Shown: positions 1 to 9,223, numbered from the stretch's first letter. The stretch: DNA of 64,000 nucleotides from Ruegeria atlantica (GCF_013032005.1 NZ_WQBE01000004.1:284837-348836); one strand, 5' to 3'. Made by a program: numbers and translations. The notes: generated by a model from the letters alone, not told the origin.

Positions 1-428
1 CCACTACCCTGCCGCAAGCGTTTGAAACGCTGGAGCTGGACCTGACGGCCACTTTCGACAAGGCATGGGATCGATCCGCGCTGGAACAAAGCAGACCGCA
101 ACCGGTTAAGCTGGACTTGCGCCTGGCAGAAATGAAATGGGGCGCGCTGCGCCTGTTCGCAACCGGAGAGCTGGACGTAGACCCGCAGGGCATTCCCACC
201 GGAGAAATCGCGATCCGGGCCGAAAACTGGCGCGACATGATCGCCATGGCCAATGCAGCGGGCGCCCTGCCCGATCAGGCGGTGGACCCTGTGACCACGA
301 CACTGAATTTTCTGGCAGGGCTTGGTGGCAACCCCAATGCGTTGGACGTGCAGCTGAATTTCCGCGATGGGTTTGTCGCCTTGGGCCCTATCCCTTTAGG
401 CCCCGCGCCGCGTCTGATCCTGCGTTAA
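1..428 (+). CDS. DUF2125 domain protein, C-terminal part (5' end outside window)
   Basis: The open frame enters from the left edge (first full codon at base 3) and ends at the TAA at 426-428. About 141 residues are visible. The sequence (…LAEMKWGALRLFATG, ENWRDMIAMANAAG, a C-terminal LGPIPLGPAPRL) resembles the end of DUF2125 proteins, which are exported or membrane-anchored proteins of unknown function common in Alphaproteobacteria. Its stop overlaps the stop of the convergent extensin-like gene by about 4 bases. The family call is from memory of the motif pattern; no biochemical role is claimed. Confidence 0.75.
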   Translation, partial: TTLPQAFETLELDLTATFDKAWDRSALEQSRPQPVKLDLRLAEMKWGALRLFATGELDVDPQGIPTGEIAIRAENWRDMIAMANAAGALPDQAVDPVTTTLNFLAGLGGNPNALDVQLNFRDGFVALGPIPLGPAPRLILR

Positions 429-1255
429 CGGCAATACGGCCCACGACGGTGACGTGCCGTATCCAGGTGGAAATGATCGCGGTGGTACCGGTCCGCATTC
501 GGCCCCAGAACCGTGCCAAACGGACCGCACGCCCCGCGCCAGACTTTGGTCAACTGACGTTTTGACGGGTTCTTGCGCCAGCCGTTCAGAACGGTCACGA
601 CCTCTCCGTCTGCCATCTTAAAACCAGAAATGTCGATTGCCCGGCCTTTGCCATGCTCCGAAATTCTGGCCCCTTTTTGATTGTTTCGGGTCCGACAGGC
701 GTAATGGGCAGCAATCTGAAGCTCGGCCACCGGACCGCGCCGCTTAAAGGTGGGTTTAACCGTTTTGTCGACCCATTTGTTCAATGCTATAGCCGTCCCA
801 CAATCCATCGTCGACGGGCGGCTGAGCACCACACCTGAAACCGAGGTGATTTGCACAGCATCCTTGATGCCGCAGGCCTTGATACGACCGGGCACATTTC
901 CGACAGGCTTGCCCTGAATAGCGATATCCCCACAGACCGAAGTTTTGCGCAGTTTGCGTTTCTTGAACAACGCCTCCTGTTCCAATTCCTTGGGTCGCAG
1001 ATACGGCATCAACGAGGTATCCGGCCCCAGCAACGGCAATTCCGAGGGGCGTGCCGCCACGGCCAATAATTGCGGAGACTTAGGGCGTAATGCAGGACGG
1101 GTCTTTGCGCTGGGTAGAGGGCTGGCAAAGGCAAACACCGGGGTCGCCGAAGGCCGCGCAACCGGAACCAGCGACTGTTCAGGAGGCGCCGCGTTGGACA
1201 CTGTGGCGCAGACCGCCAAATATCCAATCGCAAGGAACCTCCAGCCGCGTTTCAT
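425..1255 (-). CDS. Extensin-like C-terminal domain protein (putative periplasmic M15-like peptidase fold)
   Basis: 276 residues. An N-terminal hydrophobic stretch (about residues 7-22, ending near SNAAPP) looks like a signal peptide. A proline/alanine-rich linker follows up to about residue 95. The C-terminal half carries the extensin-like domain: a CG…DC…C cysteine set, SEHGKGRAIDISGF with the His and Asp expected of a metal site, and DRYHRDHFHLD. The family resembles zinc D-Ala-D-Ala carboxypeptidase folds, so a cell-wall role is plausible but unproven. The gene lies downstream of tyrA on the same strand, overlapping it by four bases, so it may be co-transcribed with hisC-tyrA. Confidence 0.85.
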   Translation of the reverse strand: MKRGWRFLAIGYLAVCATVSNAAPPEQSLVPVARPSATPVFAFASPLPSAKTRPALRPKSPQLLAVAARPSELPLLGPDTSLMPYLRPKELEQEALFKKRKLRKTSVCGDIAIQGKPVGNVPGRIKACGIKDAVQITSVSGVVLSRPSTMDCGTAIALNKWVDKTVKPTFKRRGPVAELQIAAHYACRTRNNQKGARISEHGKGRAIDISGFKMADGEVVTVLNGWRKNPSKRQLTKVWRGACGPFGTVLGPNADRYHRDHFHLDTARHRRGPYCR

Positions 1256-2172
1256 GGGTTCGCCTTCCCCCGTCCGAAATCAGGCGCATCCGTATCCTGC
1301 CCCGCATCGATAATCCCACGCCGGATCGCGCGGGTACGAGTGAAATAGTCAAACAGATGTTCGCCATCGCCGGTGCGAATAGCACGTTGCAGCGCAAAAA
1401 GCTCCTCGGTAAAGCGCCCGAGGATTTCCAGGGTCGCGTCCTTGTTGGTCAGGAACACATCGCGCCACATGGTCGGGTCCGACGCCGCGATGCGGGTGAA
1501 GTCCCGAAAACCAGCGGCCGAATACTTGATGACCTCGCTATCGGTGACGCGGCGCAGATCGTCTGCAACCCCCACCATCGTATAGGCAATCAGGTGCGGC
1601 GCATGTGAGGTCACGGCCAGAACCAGATCGTGGTGGTCCGCGTCCATCTCATCCACATTCGCGCCCATTCCTTCCCAAAGCGCACGCAAACGGGCGATGG
1701 CGTCCGGGTCCGAACCTTCAACCGGCACCAGCAGGCTCCAGCGATTATCGAACAGTTCGGCAAACCCGGATTCGGGGCCGGAATGCTCGGTCCCTGCCAG
1801 CGGGTGCGCCGGGATGAAATGCACTCCTTCGGGAATATGGGGCGAGACCGCCTCTATCACGTGCCGCTTGACCGAGCCCACATCGGTCACTGTCGCGCCC
1901 GGTTTCAGGAGCGGTGCGATTTCTTGCGCGACCGTCCCCATTGCGCCGACGGGTACGCAAAGCACTACCAAATCCGCACCCTCAACCGCCTCTTGCACCG
2001 TGTCACAGACGCGGTCGCACAGGCCTATCCGACGGGCAGTATCGCGTGTGGCCTCGGACCGGGCATAGCCGGTGACCTCACCCGCAAGGCCCGCGCGTTT
2101 GATGGCCCAGAACATGGACGACGCAATCAGGCCCAGCCCGATCAGTGCGACGCGGTCGTATACCTGGCTCAT
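1252..2172 (-). CDS. tyrA: Prephenate/arogenate (cyclohexadienyl) dehydrogenase
   Basis: 306 residues from the ATG at 2172 ([19 protein letters not shown]). A longer frame exists, but this ATG overlaps the hisC stop as ATGA, the usual sign of translational coupling. The N-terminal Rossmann motif GLGLIASS binds NAD(P); [17 protein letters not shown] and [16 protein letters not shown] are TyrA signatures. It oxidatively decarboxylates prephenate or arogenate in tyrosine biosynthesis. The neighbouring aminotransferase would supply the transamination step, so hisC-tyrA reads as an aromatic amino-acid unit. Substrate preference cannot be decided from sequence alone. Confidence 0.92.
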   Translation of the reverse strand: MSQVYDRVALIGLGLIASSMFWAIKRAGLAGEVTGYARSEATRDTARRIGLCDRVCDTVQEAVEGADLVVLCVPVGAMGTVAQEIAPLLKPGATVTDVGSVKRHVIEAVSPHIPEGVHFIPAHPLAGTEHSGPESGFAELFDNRWSLLVPVEGSDPDAIARLRALWEGMGANVDEMDADHHDLVLAVTSHAPHLIAYTMVGVADDLRRVTDSEVIKYSAAGFRDFTRIAASDPTMWRDVFLTNKDATLEILGRFTEELFALQRAIRTGDGEHLFDYFTRTRAIRRGIIDAGQDTDAPDFGRGKANP

Positions 2173-3254
2173 GCGGCGCCCCCTTTGAATGCGGTGATGG
2201 CCGCAACGACACGGCGGCATGCCTCTTCATCGCCCACGGTAATCCGCAAGGCGTTGGGCAGGTTGTAACCCGCCACACGGCGCACGATCAAACCCTGCGT
2301 CTTGAGGTAATCGTCACATGCCTCGGCCTCGGCCTGATCGGTGAAACGGGCCAGTATGAAATTGGTGCAAGACGGGTCTGTAGGCACGCCAATCTTGGCA
2401 AGTTCTTCCGAAAGCCAAACGCGCAGCCGGGCGTTTTCGCCGTGACAGAAGGTCAGGTAGTCGTCGTCTTTCACCGCCGCTTCGGCCGCAGCCAACGCGG
2501 TCAGAGACAGGTTGAACGGCTGGCGCACACGATTCAGCACGTCGATGATCGATTGCGCGGCAAAGCCCCAACCGACCCGCATCCCGCCCAGCCCGTAGAT
2601 CTTGGAAAACGTACGTGTCATGATGACGTTTTCGAACCGATCCACTAAAGACGCACCACCATCGAACCCATCGACGAATTCTGCATAGGCTCCGTCAATG
2701 ACCATCAGACAGCTTTGCGGCAAAGCTTCGGCCAACCGCACAAGGTCCGCCTCGCCGATCATAGTCGAGGTCGGATTGCCCGGATTGGTGACAAACACGA
2801 TGCGCGTTTGCTCGGTAACCGCGGCAAGGATGTTGTCCACGTCCACGTGACGATCCCGTTCCGCCACCATGACCGGCGTTGCCCCGGCCATGCGGGCGAT
2901 AATCGGGTACATGGAAAACCCGTGCTCGGTGTAAATGACCTCATCCCCCGGCCCGGCATAGGCTTGCGCCACGAATTGCAGCACCTCGTCACTGCCCACA
3001 CCGCAGATGATCCGCGCGGGGTCCAGCGCGTGACGTTCCCCGATCGCGGCACGCAGGCTAGCGTGGTCGGTGCTGGGATAACGATGCAAGGTCACGGCAC
3101 TGTCGCGCACCGCCTCAATCGCCTTGGGGCTGGGCCCGAACGGGTTTTCGTTAGAGCTGAGCTTGATCACATGCTCGACCCCGGCCACATGCGACTGGCC
3201 GCCCTGATACAGCGCGATGTCCATAATGCCGGGTTGAGGGGTGATCTTGGTCAT
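2169..3254 (-). CDS. hisC: Histidinol-phosphate / aromatic aminotransferase
   Basis: 361 residues, PLP fold-type I. Visible family signatures are [15 protein letters not shown] near residue 31, NPGNPTS near 157, the DGAYAEF segment and the PLP-lysine motif [17 protein letters not shown] near residue 218. HisC converts imidazole-acetol phosphate to histidinol phosphate; many alphaproteobacterial HisC proteins also transaminate aromatic keto acids. The overlap with tyrA, and the distance from hisG-hisZ-hisS in this window, favour a role in Tyr/Phe synthesis, possibly shared with His. Its ribosome-binding site lies inside a perfect hairpin (separate entry). Confidence 0.92.
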   Translation of the reverse strand: MTKITPQPGIMDIALYQGGQSHVAGVEHVIKLSSNENPFGPSPKAIEAVRDSAVTLHRYPSTDHASLRAAIGERHALDPARIICGVGSDEVLQFVAQAYAGPGDEVIYTEHGFSMYPIIARMAGATPVMVAERDRHVDVDNILAAVTEQTRIVFVTNPGNPTSTMIGEADLVRLAEALPQSCLMVIDGAYAEFVDGFDGGASLVDRFENVIMTRTFSKIYGLGGMRVGWGFAAQSIIDVLNRVRQPFNLSLTALAAAEAAVKDDDYLTFCHGENARLRVWLSEELAKIGVPTDPSCTNFILARFTDQAEAEACDDYLKTQGLIVRRVAGYNLPNALRITVGDEEACRRVVAAITAFKGGAA

Positions 3255-3255
3255 A

Positions 3256-3280
3256 AGAGGCTCCGTTAATTGGAGCCTCT
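3256..3280 (-). promoter_or_regulatory. 9-bp hairpin burying the hisC ribosome-binding site
   Basis: Perfect inverted repeat AGAGGCTCC, a 7-base loop, then GGAGCCTCT (arms 3256-3264 and 3272-3280). On the minus strand the 3' arm contains GGAG, and the hisC ATG follows one base after the arm. The hairpin would therefore hide the Shine-Dalgarno sequence in the mRNA. A translational switch or a local start-site structure is inferred; no known riboswitch class is recognised. Confidence 0.6.
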
Positions 3281-3319
3281 CATACCCGTCTCAACGCGTT
3301 GAGAAAAGCGGCAATTCCG

Positions 3320-4735
3320 TCACGCCGCTTTGAAGCGGGCCGTTGCCGGGTCAGCGTTGTAGAATGGTACGAACTCTTCGGTCCGGTGGGACAGGTCATT
3401 AACACTGTCGATGATGAACTGAACGGTCTCTTCGCTCATCAAATACGAGAAGTTCAGCCGCACCCAGCCGGGTTTCTTCATCTCTTCCCCCGCGGACAGG
3501 GCCGCGTGCAATTCATCCGAGGTTGCGCGGTCGATCCCCAGAAGACGGTGCGCATATGGCCCCGCACAGGCACAGCCGCCGCGCGCCTGAATGCCATAAA
3601 TATCGCTAAGCATCCGGGTGAACAGTTGCTGATGAACCGGCTGGCCAGAGTTATCCCGCACAAGGAAGGAATAGATCGGCAGGCGATGCGGGTTATCGAC
3701 GCCCAGCAAGGTCAGGTTCGGGTTGTCACCCCACCCGTCCAGCGCCATACGGTTAAACTGCGCCTCTTTTTCGGCGATCTCATCAGTGCCGACAACATCC
3801 TTGACGATAAAAGCCAGCGCCGCGCGGATGTCTCCGACCACGTTGGGTGTTCCGGCCTCTTCGCGCGTGGCCAGGTCCTCGCTGTAGTCGTGCCGCCAGG
3901 GCGAAACAAAACTGACCGTGCCACCACCGGGCCAACTGGGGCATGTGCGGCGCACGGCGGTCTGATTGACGATCAGAACACCCGACGCGCCCGGCCCGCC
4001 CGGAAACTTATGCGGAGACACAACGATAGCATCCTTGCGCGCATCCTCTGGCCCCATGTCCATCGGCAGATAAGGACCACCGCCTGCGTAATCCCAGACC
4101 GAAACGGCGCCATGCGCCTTGAGCAGTCGGGTGATCGGATCCGGGTCGGTAATGATTCCGGTTACATTCGACGCAGCCGAAAACGACCCGATGATCAGAT
4201 CCGATGCAGCATTGTCGATCAGAACCTGCTCCAGCGCCGCCAGATCAACCCCACCCTCTGCGGCCTCTGGAATCTCGATCACCTGTGCCTTGCTTTCACG
4301 CCACGGCAAAATGTTCGAATGATGCTCGTACGGCCCAATCAAAACGACCGGCCGGTCAGCTGCATCCACACCCAACAAGCTGACCAGCCGGTTCAGACCC
4401 GCAGTAGCGCCGGACCCGGTGAATATCACCGCGTCTTCTCCCCTCGCGCCAACGATGCGGGCAATCTCTGCACGCGCCCCGCGGCGCAACCGAGTCATGT
4501 ATGAACCGCAATAGGAGGCCTCGGTGTGGCTGTTGGCATAAAAAGGCAGCACCTGTTCGGTGACAAAATCCTCAACCTGCCGCAGCGCACGGCCCGAAGC
4601 GACGTAATCCGCATAAACCAGCGGCACGTCCCCATGCAGACCCGGGATCAGAACGTTCTCTCCGATCAGCCCGTCGCGCAGGCTTGAATTGCGAGTGGTG
4701 GACAGGATGTCTGCGCGAAATTTGGACAGGGTCAT
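3320..4735 (-). CDS. Class V aminotransferase / cysteine desulfurase-like PLP enzyme
   Basis: 471 residues from the ATG at 4735, chosen because GGAG lies 8 bases upstream; an in-frame ATG at 4792 would add 19 residues without a comparable site. Class V features: YADYVASGR near the N-terminus, GSGATAGLNRL, PYEHHSNILPW with the PLP-stacking His, WDYAGGGPYLPMDM, and the Schiff-base lysine in VSPHKFPGGPGA. A Cys-rich GGCACAGPYAHRLLG lies toward the C-terminus. SufS/kynureninase relatives share this layout, but the substrate is not predictable. It is transcribed divergently from an Lrp/AsnC regulator, which probably controls it. Confidence 0.85.
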   Translation of the reverse strand: MTLSKFRADILSTTRNSSLRDGLIGENVLIPGLHGDVPLVYADYVASGRALRQVEDFVTEQVLPFYANSHTEASYCGSYMTRLRRGARAEIARIVGARGEDAVIFTGSGATAGLNRLVSLLGVDAADRPVVLIGPYEHHSNILPWRESKAQVIEIPEAAEGGVDLAALEQVLIDNAASDLIIGSFSAASNVTGIITDPDPITRLLKAHGAVSVWDYAGGGPYLPMDMGPEDARKDAIVVSPHKFPGGPGASGVLIVNQTAVRRTCPSWPGGGTVSFVSPWRHDYSEDLATREEAGTPNVVGDIRAALAFIVKDVVGTDEIAEKEAQFNRMALDGWGDNPNLTLLGVDNPHRLPIYSFLVRDNSGQPVHQQLFTRMLSDIYGIQARGGCACAGPYAHRLLGIDRATSDELHAALSAGEEMKKPGWVRLNFSYLMSEETVQFIIDSVNDLSHRTEEFVPFYNADPATARFKAA

Positions 4736-4806
4736 GGCATAGTCTCCGTATTGCCCTACCAATGTGATTGCTTTTGCCTGAGTAAACTTCACCGTTCTTT
4801 TGATAG

Positions 4807-4818
4807 ATTTTTAAAAAT
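4807..4818. promoter_or_regulatory. AT-rich palindrome, candidate Lrp-type operator
   Basis: Perfect 12-bp palindrome ATTTTTAAAAAT in the 102-base gap between the class V aminotransferase and the divergent Lrp/AsnC gene. AT-rich palindromic cores are typical of Lrp-family sites and the placement suits autoregulation. Assignment is inference from position and composition. Confidence 0.35.
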
Positions 4819-4837
4819 TTGTGTCATATGATCAGGA

Positions 4838-5299
4838 ATGGCGGAAAAAATAGATCAAATTGATAAACGCATCCTGCGTGAGCTGCAAACAGACGCGACC
4901 TTGTCCCAACGCGAACTGGCCGATCGGGTCGGGCTGTCGCAGAACGCCTGTTGGCGGCGGTTGAAGGCACTGAATGAGGATGGCGTGATCACCGGCTCAA
5001 CTGCACGGATTGCCCGCGAGAAGTTGGGGCTAAGCCTTGTGGTTTTTGTTATGCTGCGCACCCGGCATCACTCGGCCGACTGGTTGCAAGCATTTCGCAG
5101 CCACGTACTGACCATCCCCGAAGTGGTGGATTTCCACCGGATTGGTGGCGACTATGACTATCAATTGAAGGTCGTGACCGAGGACATGGCGTCATATGAC
5201 AAGGTCTATCAGCGCCTGATCGAAAAAGTCGAGCTGGACAGCGTGACCTCGTATTTCGCGATGGAAGCAATCGCCGAAGGTCGCCCCTTGCCGATCTGA
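4838..5299 (+). CDS. Lrp/AsnC family transcriptional regulator
   Basis: 153 residues. The N-terminal winged helix-turn-helix (DQIDKRILRELQTDATLSQ, then LADRVGLSQNACWRRLKAL) is the AsnC-type DNA-binding domain. The C-terminal half (LVVFVMLRTRHHS, VVDFHRIGGDYDYQLKVV) is the RAM ligand-sensing and oligomerisation domain. Such proteins usually sense an amino acid and control adjacent amino-acid genes. The divergent class V aminotransferase is the obvious candidate target. The effector is not predictable. Confidence 0.92.
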   Translation: MAEKIDQIDKRILRELQTDATLSQRELADRVGLSQNACWRRLKALNEDGVITGSTARIAREKLGLSLVVFVMLRTRHHSADWLQAFRSHVLTIPEVVDFHRIGGDYDYQLKVVTEDMASYDKVYQRLIEKVELDSVTSYFAMEAIAEGRPLPI

Positions 5300-5370
5300 T
5301 CCGCTTTTTCATCTGGCCAAAAATACCTCGAGGGAGTCGCGCATCGACTGGGGCAGAGCCCCTACAAACA

Positions 5371-5400
5371 AAAAAAGACCGCGCTGAAAGCGCGGCCCTT
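5371..5400 (-). terminator. Rho-independent terminator of rpsD
   Basis: Read on the minus strand, a GC-rich stem (GGCCGCGC with loop TTTCA and complementary arm GCGGTC) is followed by a run of seven T. It lies about 25 bases beyond the rpsD stop. Confidence 0.85.
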
Positions 5401-5423
5401 TAAATTTTGCGTCTCGGCGAAGA

Positions 5424-6044
5424 TTAGTTCTTCGCGTAGAATTCGACGACCAGGTTCGGCTCCATCATGACCGGGTACGGCACATCGCCCAGACCCGGTG
5501 CGCGCACGAAAGTCGCGGTCATTTTCGAGTGGTCTGCGTCGATGTAGTCAGGCACATCACGCTCGGCCAAAGCAACAGCCTCCAGAACAACAGTCAGTTG
5601 CTTGGACTTGTCACGCACTTCGATTACGTCGCCTTCTTTGACGCGGTAGCTGGGGATGTTGACCCGCTTGCCGTTCACTTTGACGTGTCCGTGGTTCACG
5701 AACTGACGTGCAGCAAACACGGTCGGCACGAACTTGGCGCGGTAAACAACAGCGTCCAGACGGCGCTCCAGCAGACCGATCAGGTTTTCACCAGTATCAC
5801 CGTTCACACGGACGGCTTCTGCGTAGATGCGGCGGAACTGTTTCTCGGTCAGGTCGCCATAGTAGCCTTTCAGCTTCTGCTTGGCGCGCAGCTGCAGACC
5901 GAAGTCCGACAGTTTACCCTTGCGGCGCTGACCGTGCTGGCCGGGGCCGTATTCGCGGCGGTTGACCGGGGATTTCGGACGACCCCAGATGTTTTCGCCC
6001 ATCCGGCGGTCGATTTTGTGCTTGGCAGACGTGCGTTTGGTCAC
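5424..6044 (-). CDS. rpsD: 30S ribosomal protein S4
   Basis: 206 residues, the normal length for S4. The N-terminal S4/S9 domain ([20 protein letters not shown], then [18 protein letters not shown]) is followed by the S4 RNA-binding domain ([42 protein letters not shown]). It nucleates assembly of the small-subunit body by binding 16S rRNA. The ATG is preceded by AGAAGGAG. It is transcribed alone, between a promoter about 120 bases upstream and a clear terminator. Confidence 0.98.
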   Translation of the reverse strand: MTKRTSAKHKIDRRMGENIWGRPKSPVNRREYGPGQHGQRRKGKLSDFGLQLRAKQKLKGYYGDLTEKQFRRIYAEAVRVNGDTGENLIGLLERRLDAVVYRAKFVPTVFAARQFVNHGHVKVNGKRVNIPSYRVKEGDVIEVRDKSKQLTVVLEAVALAERDVPDYIDADHSKMTATFVRAPGLGDVPYPVMMEPNLVVEFYAKN

Positions 6045-6164
6045 GGCTGATCTCCTTCTTAAGGTCGAGGTCCAGACGGACCACTATGAAGGGCGTTGTC
6101 CTCTTGAGGTTTCCCCCATGACAGGCATCCCCTTGCGGGGGCCACCAACACCAATGAAGCCGCG

Positions 6165-6192
6165 CTTATATCCGCGAAACCGGCAGAGTCAA
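6165..6192 (-). promoter_or_regulatory. Likely sigma-70 promoter of rpsD
   Basis: On the minus strand TTGACT (6187-6192) and TATAAG (6165-6170) are separated by 16 bases, about 120 bases before the rpsD ATG. The resulting leader contains short GC-rich hairpins (around 6115-6145) that could bear on S4 autoregulation, although no named leader element is recognised. Confidence 0.55.
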
Positions 6193-6247
6193 CACACCAT
6201 GCCATGCTACATTGGAATTTCCATTGAATTCGAGGTTTACCTGCGGA

Positions 6248-6754
6248 TCAGTCAGCTCTGCGTCCGACAGAAACCGCCCTCTGCTGATCTTGATCATCCA
6301 GGACCGGAGTGGATCGGGATGGGAACGCTATGACAGTCTCATCCATCCCGGTTGCTTCGTTCCCTTGGCCCGCAGATTCGGCGAATTCACTAATCCAGAA
6401 ATCCTGATCCCGCTCTGGGCAATCCCCTTCGAAGACCAGCATCGGGGCTGATTCGCCAGCAACTGGGAACAACGCCGCTGTGAAAGTTTGCGCACCGTTG
6501 GTCAACACAAGCAGGCCACTCGCTTCCTCTGAAAGGTTTTGAACATGCACGCAATGGCTCAGCGTCGCTAAGTCGGAACCAATGTCTTCGGCTCCTTCCA
6601 GCATCTGCACAGAGGAATTCTTCAAAAATCGTGCCTGTCCGCGCCACGACCAGGCAGCTCCGACGCTCAAAAAGGACAAGGGCGCTGCCTCAAGTCCATC
6701 GATTTCCGTTTGCCTCCAAAAAATGGCTATACGACCGCTTTGTCCGGTTCTCAT
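6248..6754 (-). CDS. Hypothetical protein, possible CtrA target
   Basis: 168 residues, not recognised. The protein begins MRTGQSGRIAIFWRQTEIDG, has no signal peptide or membrane segment, contains two cysteines (one in LSHCVHVQNL, one in FEGDCPERD) and ends in a charged tail. AGGCGG precedes the ATG. It is flanked by rpsD and nrdJ on the same strand but separated from both by more than 180 bases, so it is probably monocistronic. A sequence matching the CtrA consensus lies about 80 bases upstream (separate entry), which suggests cell-cycle or differentiation-linked expression. The function is unknown. Confidence 0.6.
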   Translation of the reverse strand: MRTGQSGRIAIFWRQTEIDGLEAAPLSFLSVGAAWSWRGQARFLKNSSVQMLEGAEDIGSDLATLSHCVHVQNLSEEASGLLVLTNGAQTFTAALFPVAGESAPMLVFEGDCPERDQDFWISEFAESAGQGNEATGMDETVIAFPSRSTPVLDDQDQQRAVSVGRRAD

Positions 6755-6832
6755 ATTACCGCCTGTACCCTTAAACCCATCACTGCGTACTGGGCTACCC
6801 TTATCAACGTAAATTAAGGCGGAAAAGAGACG

Positions 6833-6848
6833 TTAATGTAATGTTAAC
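6833..6848. promoter_or_regulatory. CtrA-type binding box (TTAA-N7-TTAAC)
   Basis: TTAA at 6833-6836, seven bases, then TTAAC at 6844-6848: an exact match to the full CtrA consensus of Alphaproteobacteria. It lies 79-94 bases upstream of the start of the hypothetical gene at 6754, within the nrdJ-distal gap. Binding is inferred from the consensus only. Confidence 0.5.
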
Positions 6849-6880
6849 GAAATTGTGGCCTTTGAGATTCAACTATTGAC

Positions 6881-6907
6881 TTCTGGCGGGGTATTTTCCC
6901 GCCAGAA
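6881..6907. terminator. Hairpin downstream of nrdJ
   Basis: Perfect 10-bp inverted repeat TTCTGGCGGG / CCCGCCAGAA with a 7-base loop, about 35 bases past the nrdJ stop. A second perfect 6-bp hairpin (ATCAAC tttt GTTGAT, 6911-6926) sits between it and the stop codon. The T-tract is weak, so this is a probable terminator or an mRNA 3'-end stabiliser. Confidence 0.5.
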
Positions 6908-6940
6908 TCGATCAACTTTTGTTGATTTAGGATTTCTAAC

Positions 6941-9223
6941 TCAGCCACACTTGGAATGCCCACAACTGCGGCAGGTCATGCAACCTTCGATCATCACCAT
7001 ATCGAATTGACCACAGGACGGGCAGGCTTTGCCGCGTGGCGCATCCATATTGACCACCTGCGCCTGAGGGTCGGATTTCAGCCCCATGCCTTCCCCTTCA
7101 AGAAAGCCGATATTGATCAGGTGCTGCTCGATCACGCCACCAATCGCGGCCAGGATCGACGGGATGTATTTGCCCTGAACCCAGGCTCCGCCGCGCGGGT
7201 CAAACACAGCCTTCAACTCTTCGACCACAAAGGACACATCCCCGCCCCGCCGGAACACAGCCGAGATCATCCGGGTTAGCGCCAGCGTCCAAGCGTAGTG
7301 TTCCATGTTCTTCGAGTTGATGAACACCTCGAACGGGCGACGCCGACCGCCGATGACAATGTCATTGATGGTCAGATAGATCGCGTGCTCGCTATCGGGC
7401 CACTTCAGTTTATAGGTCGACCCCTCCAACGCCTGCGGACGATCCAAAGGCTCGGACATGTACACGACTTCGCCTCCATCGACCTCATGCGGCGCAGCGG
7501 CGCTTTCGCCCGGCGCAGTGTCGGCACTTTCCGAAACGGTCAGCACCGACCCGGTCACGTCATTCGGTCGATAGGTGGTGCAGCCTTTGCACCCCTGATC
7601 CCACGCCTGCATGTAAACATCCTTGAACGCGTCAAAGCTGATGTCCTCGGGGCAGTTGATCGTCTTGGAAATCGAACTGTCGATCCATTTCTGCGCCGCG
7701 GCCTGCATCTTGACGTGATCGGACGGTGGTAGCGTCTGCGCATTGACGAAATAGTCGGGCAATTCCGCGTCCCCGAACTTGTCACGCCACATCTGCACGG
7801 CATAGTCCACCACCTCTTCCTCGGTGCGCGAGCCGTCTTTCTGCAGAACTTTGCGCGTATAGGCATAAGCAAAGACCGGCTCGATTCCCGATGACACGTT
7901 CCCAGCGTAAAGGGAAATCGTCCCTGTGGGCGCAATCGAGGTCAGCAATGCATTGCGGATGCCATGTTCACGGATCGCATCGCGCACATCCTCGTCCATT
8001 TGCTGCATCGTGCCGCTGGCCAGGAATTTCTCGGCATCGAACAAGGGGAACGCCCCTTTTTCCTTCGCCAAGTCCACCGACGCCAGATACGCGGCGCGGG
8101 CGATCGCGTGCAGCCAGCGCTCGGTCTGACGCGCCGCCTCGTCCGAGCCATAGCGCAGGCCCTTCATCAACAATGCATCGGCCAGACCTGTCACACCCAG
8201 CCCGATGCGGCGTTTGGCTTGCGCTTCGGCCGCCTGCTCCGGCAGCGGGAATTTCGACGCGTCGACCACATTGTCCATCATGCGTACGGCGGTGGCGACC
8301 AGATCCTGCAATGCGGCCTCATCCAGGTGTGCCGCATCCTCAAAAGGTTCAGCTACCAATCGCGCAAGGTTGATCGAGCCCAGCAGACACGCGCCATATG
8401 GCGGCAGGGGCTGTTCACCACATGGGTTGGTGGCGGCGATTGTTTCCACATAGCTCAGGTTGTTGGCCTGGTTGATGCGGTCGATGAAGATCACGCCCGG
8501 CTCGGCATAGTCATAGGTGGCCTGCATGATCTTGTTCCACAGATCGCGCGCCTGAACGGTGTGATAGACCTTTTCACCAAAGACCAGATCCCACGGGCCG
8601 TCGGCTTTGACGGCTTCCATGAAAGGGTCGGTCACCAGCACCGACATATTAAACATGCGCAGGCGGGCCGGGTCGGATTTGGCTGTGATAAACTGTTCGA
8701 TATCTGGGTGATCGCAGCGCATGGTGGCCATCATCGCACCCCTGCGCGAACCCGCCGACATGATAGTGCGGCACATCGCGTCCCACACATCCATGAACGA
8801 CAACGGCCCCGAGGCATCGGCGGCCACCCCATGCACATCAGCCCCACGCGGGCGGATGGTCGAGAAATCATAGCCGATCCCCCCACCCTGCTGCATGGTC
8901 AACGCAGCCTCTTTCAGCATGTCAAAGATACCGCCCATGCTGTCGGGAACGGTTCCCATGACAAAACAGTTGAACAGGGTCACCTGCCGTGCAGTACCTG
9001 CGCCCGCAGTGATACGACCTGCGGGCAGGTATTTGAAATCTTCCAGCGCTTCAAAGAACTTATCTTCCCAATGCCCCTGATCTTTTTCCACTCGTGCCAA
9101 ATCGCGGGCAATGCGCCGCCAGCTGTCTTCGACTGTCTGGTCGATCGGTGTGCCATCCGCCTGTTTGAAGCGGTATTTCATGTCCCAGATCTGCTCGGCG
9201 ATGGGGGCGGCAAAGCGGCTCAT
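6941..9223 (-). CDS. nrdJ: Adenosylcobalamin-dependent (class II) ribonucleotide reductase
   Basis: 760 residues. It reduces ribonucleotides to deoxyribonucleotides using a B12-derived radical, so it works with or without oxygen. Signatures include the substrate-site NPCGEQPLPPYGACLLGSINL near residue 265, the GGGIGYDFSTIRPRG segment near 115, the SAGSRRGAMMATMRCDHPDI loop and the phosphate-binding APTGTISLYAGN segment. The C-terminus ends in a Zn-finger-like cysteine set (CPSCGQFDMVMIEGC, CRSCGHSKC), which in this family supplies or shuttles reducing thiols. The gene is monocistronic. Two NrdR-like boxes lie upstream. No cobalamin riboswitch is visible, in line with a gene that uses B12 rather than makes it. 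Confidence 0.96.
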   Translation of the reverse strand: MSRFAAPIAEQIWDMKYRFKQADGTPIDQTVEDSWRRIARDLARVEKDQGHWEDKFFEALEDFKYLPAGRITAGAGTARQVTLFNCFVMGTVPDSMGGIFDMLKEAALTMQQGGGIGYDFSTIRPRGADVHGVAADASGPLSFMDVWDAMCRTIMSAGSRRGAMMATMRCDHPDIEQFITAKSDPARLRMFNMSVLVTDPFMEAVKADGPWDLVFGEKVYHTVQARDLWNKIMQATYDYAEPGVIFIDRINQANNLSYVETIAATNPCGEQPLPPYGACLLGSINLARLVAEPFEDAAHLDEAALQDLVATAVRMMDNVVDASKFPLPEQAAEAQAKRRIGLGVTGLADALLMKGLRYGSDEAARQTERWLHAIARAAYLASVDLAKEKGAFPLFDAEKFLASGTMQQMDEDVRDAIREHGIRNALLTSIAPTGTISLYAGNVSSGIEPVFAYAYTRKVLQKDGSRTEEEVVDYAVQMWRDKFGDAELPDYFVNAQTLPPSDHVKMQAAAQKWIDSSISKTINCPEDISFDAFKDVYMQAWDQGCKGCTTYRPNDVTGSVLTVSESADTAPGESAAAPHEVDGGEVVYMSEPLDRPQALEGSTYKLKWPDSEHAIYLTINDIVIGGRRRPFEVFINSKNMEHYAWTLALTRMISAVFRRGGDVSFVVEELKAVFDPRGGAWVQGKYIPSILAAIGGVIEQHLINIGFLEGEGMGLKSDPQAQVVNMDAPRGKACPSCGQFDMVMIEGCMTCRSCGHSKCG

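Noticed and set aside
6911..6926. FNR-type site (ATCAAC tttt GTTGAT)
   Set aside because: The half-sites are in the wrong order for TTGAT-N4-ATCAA, and the element is just downstream of the nrdJ stop rather than in a promoter.
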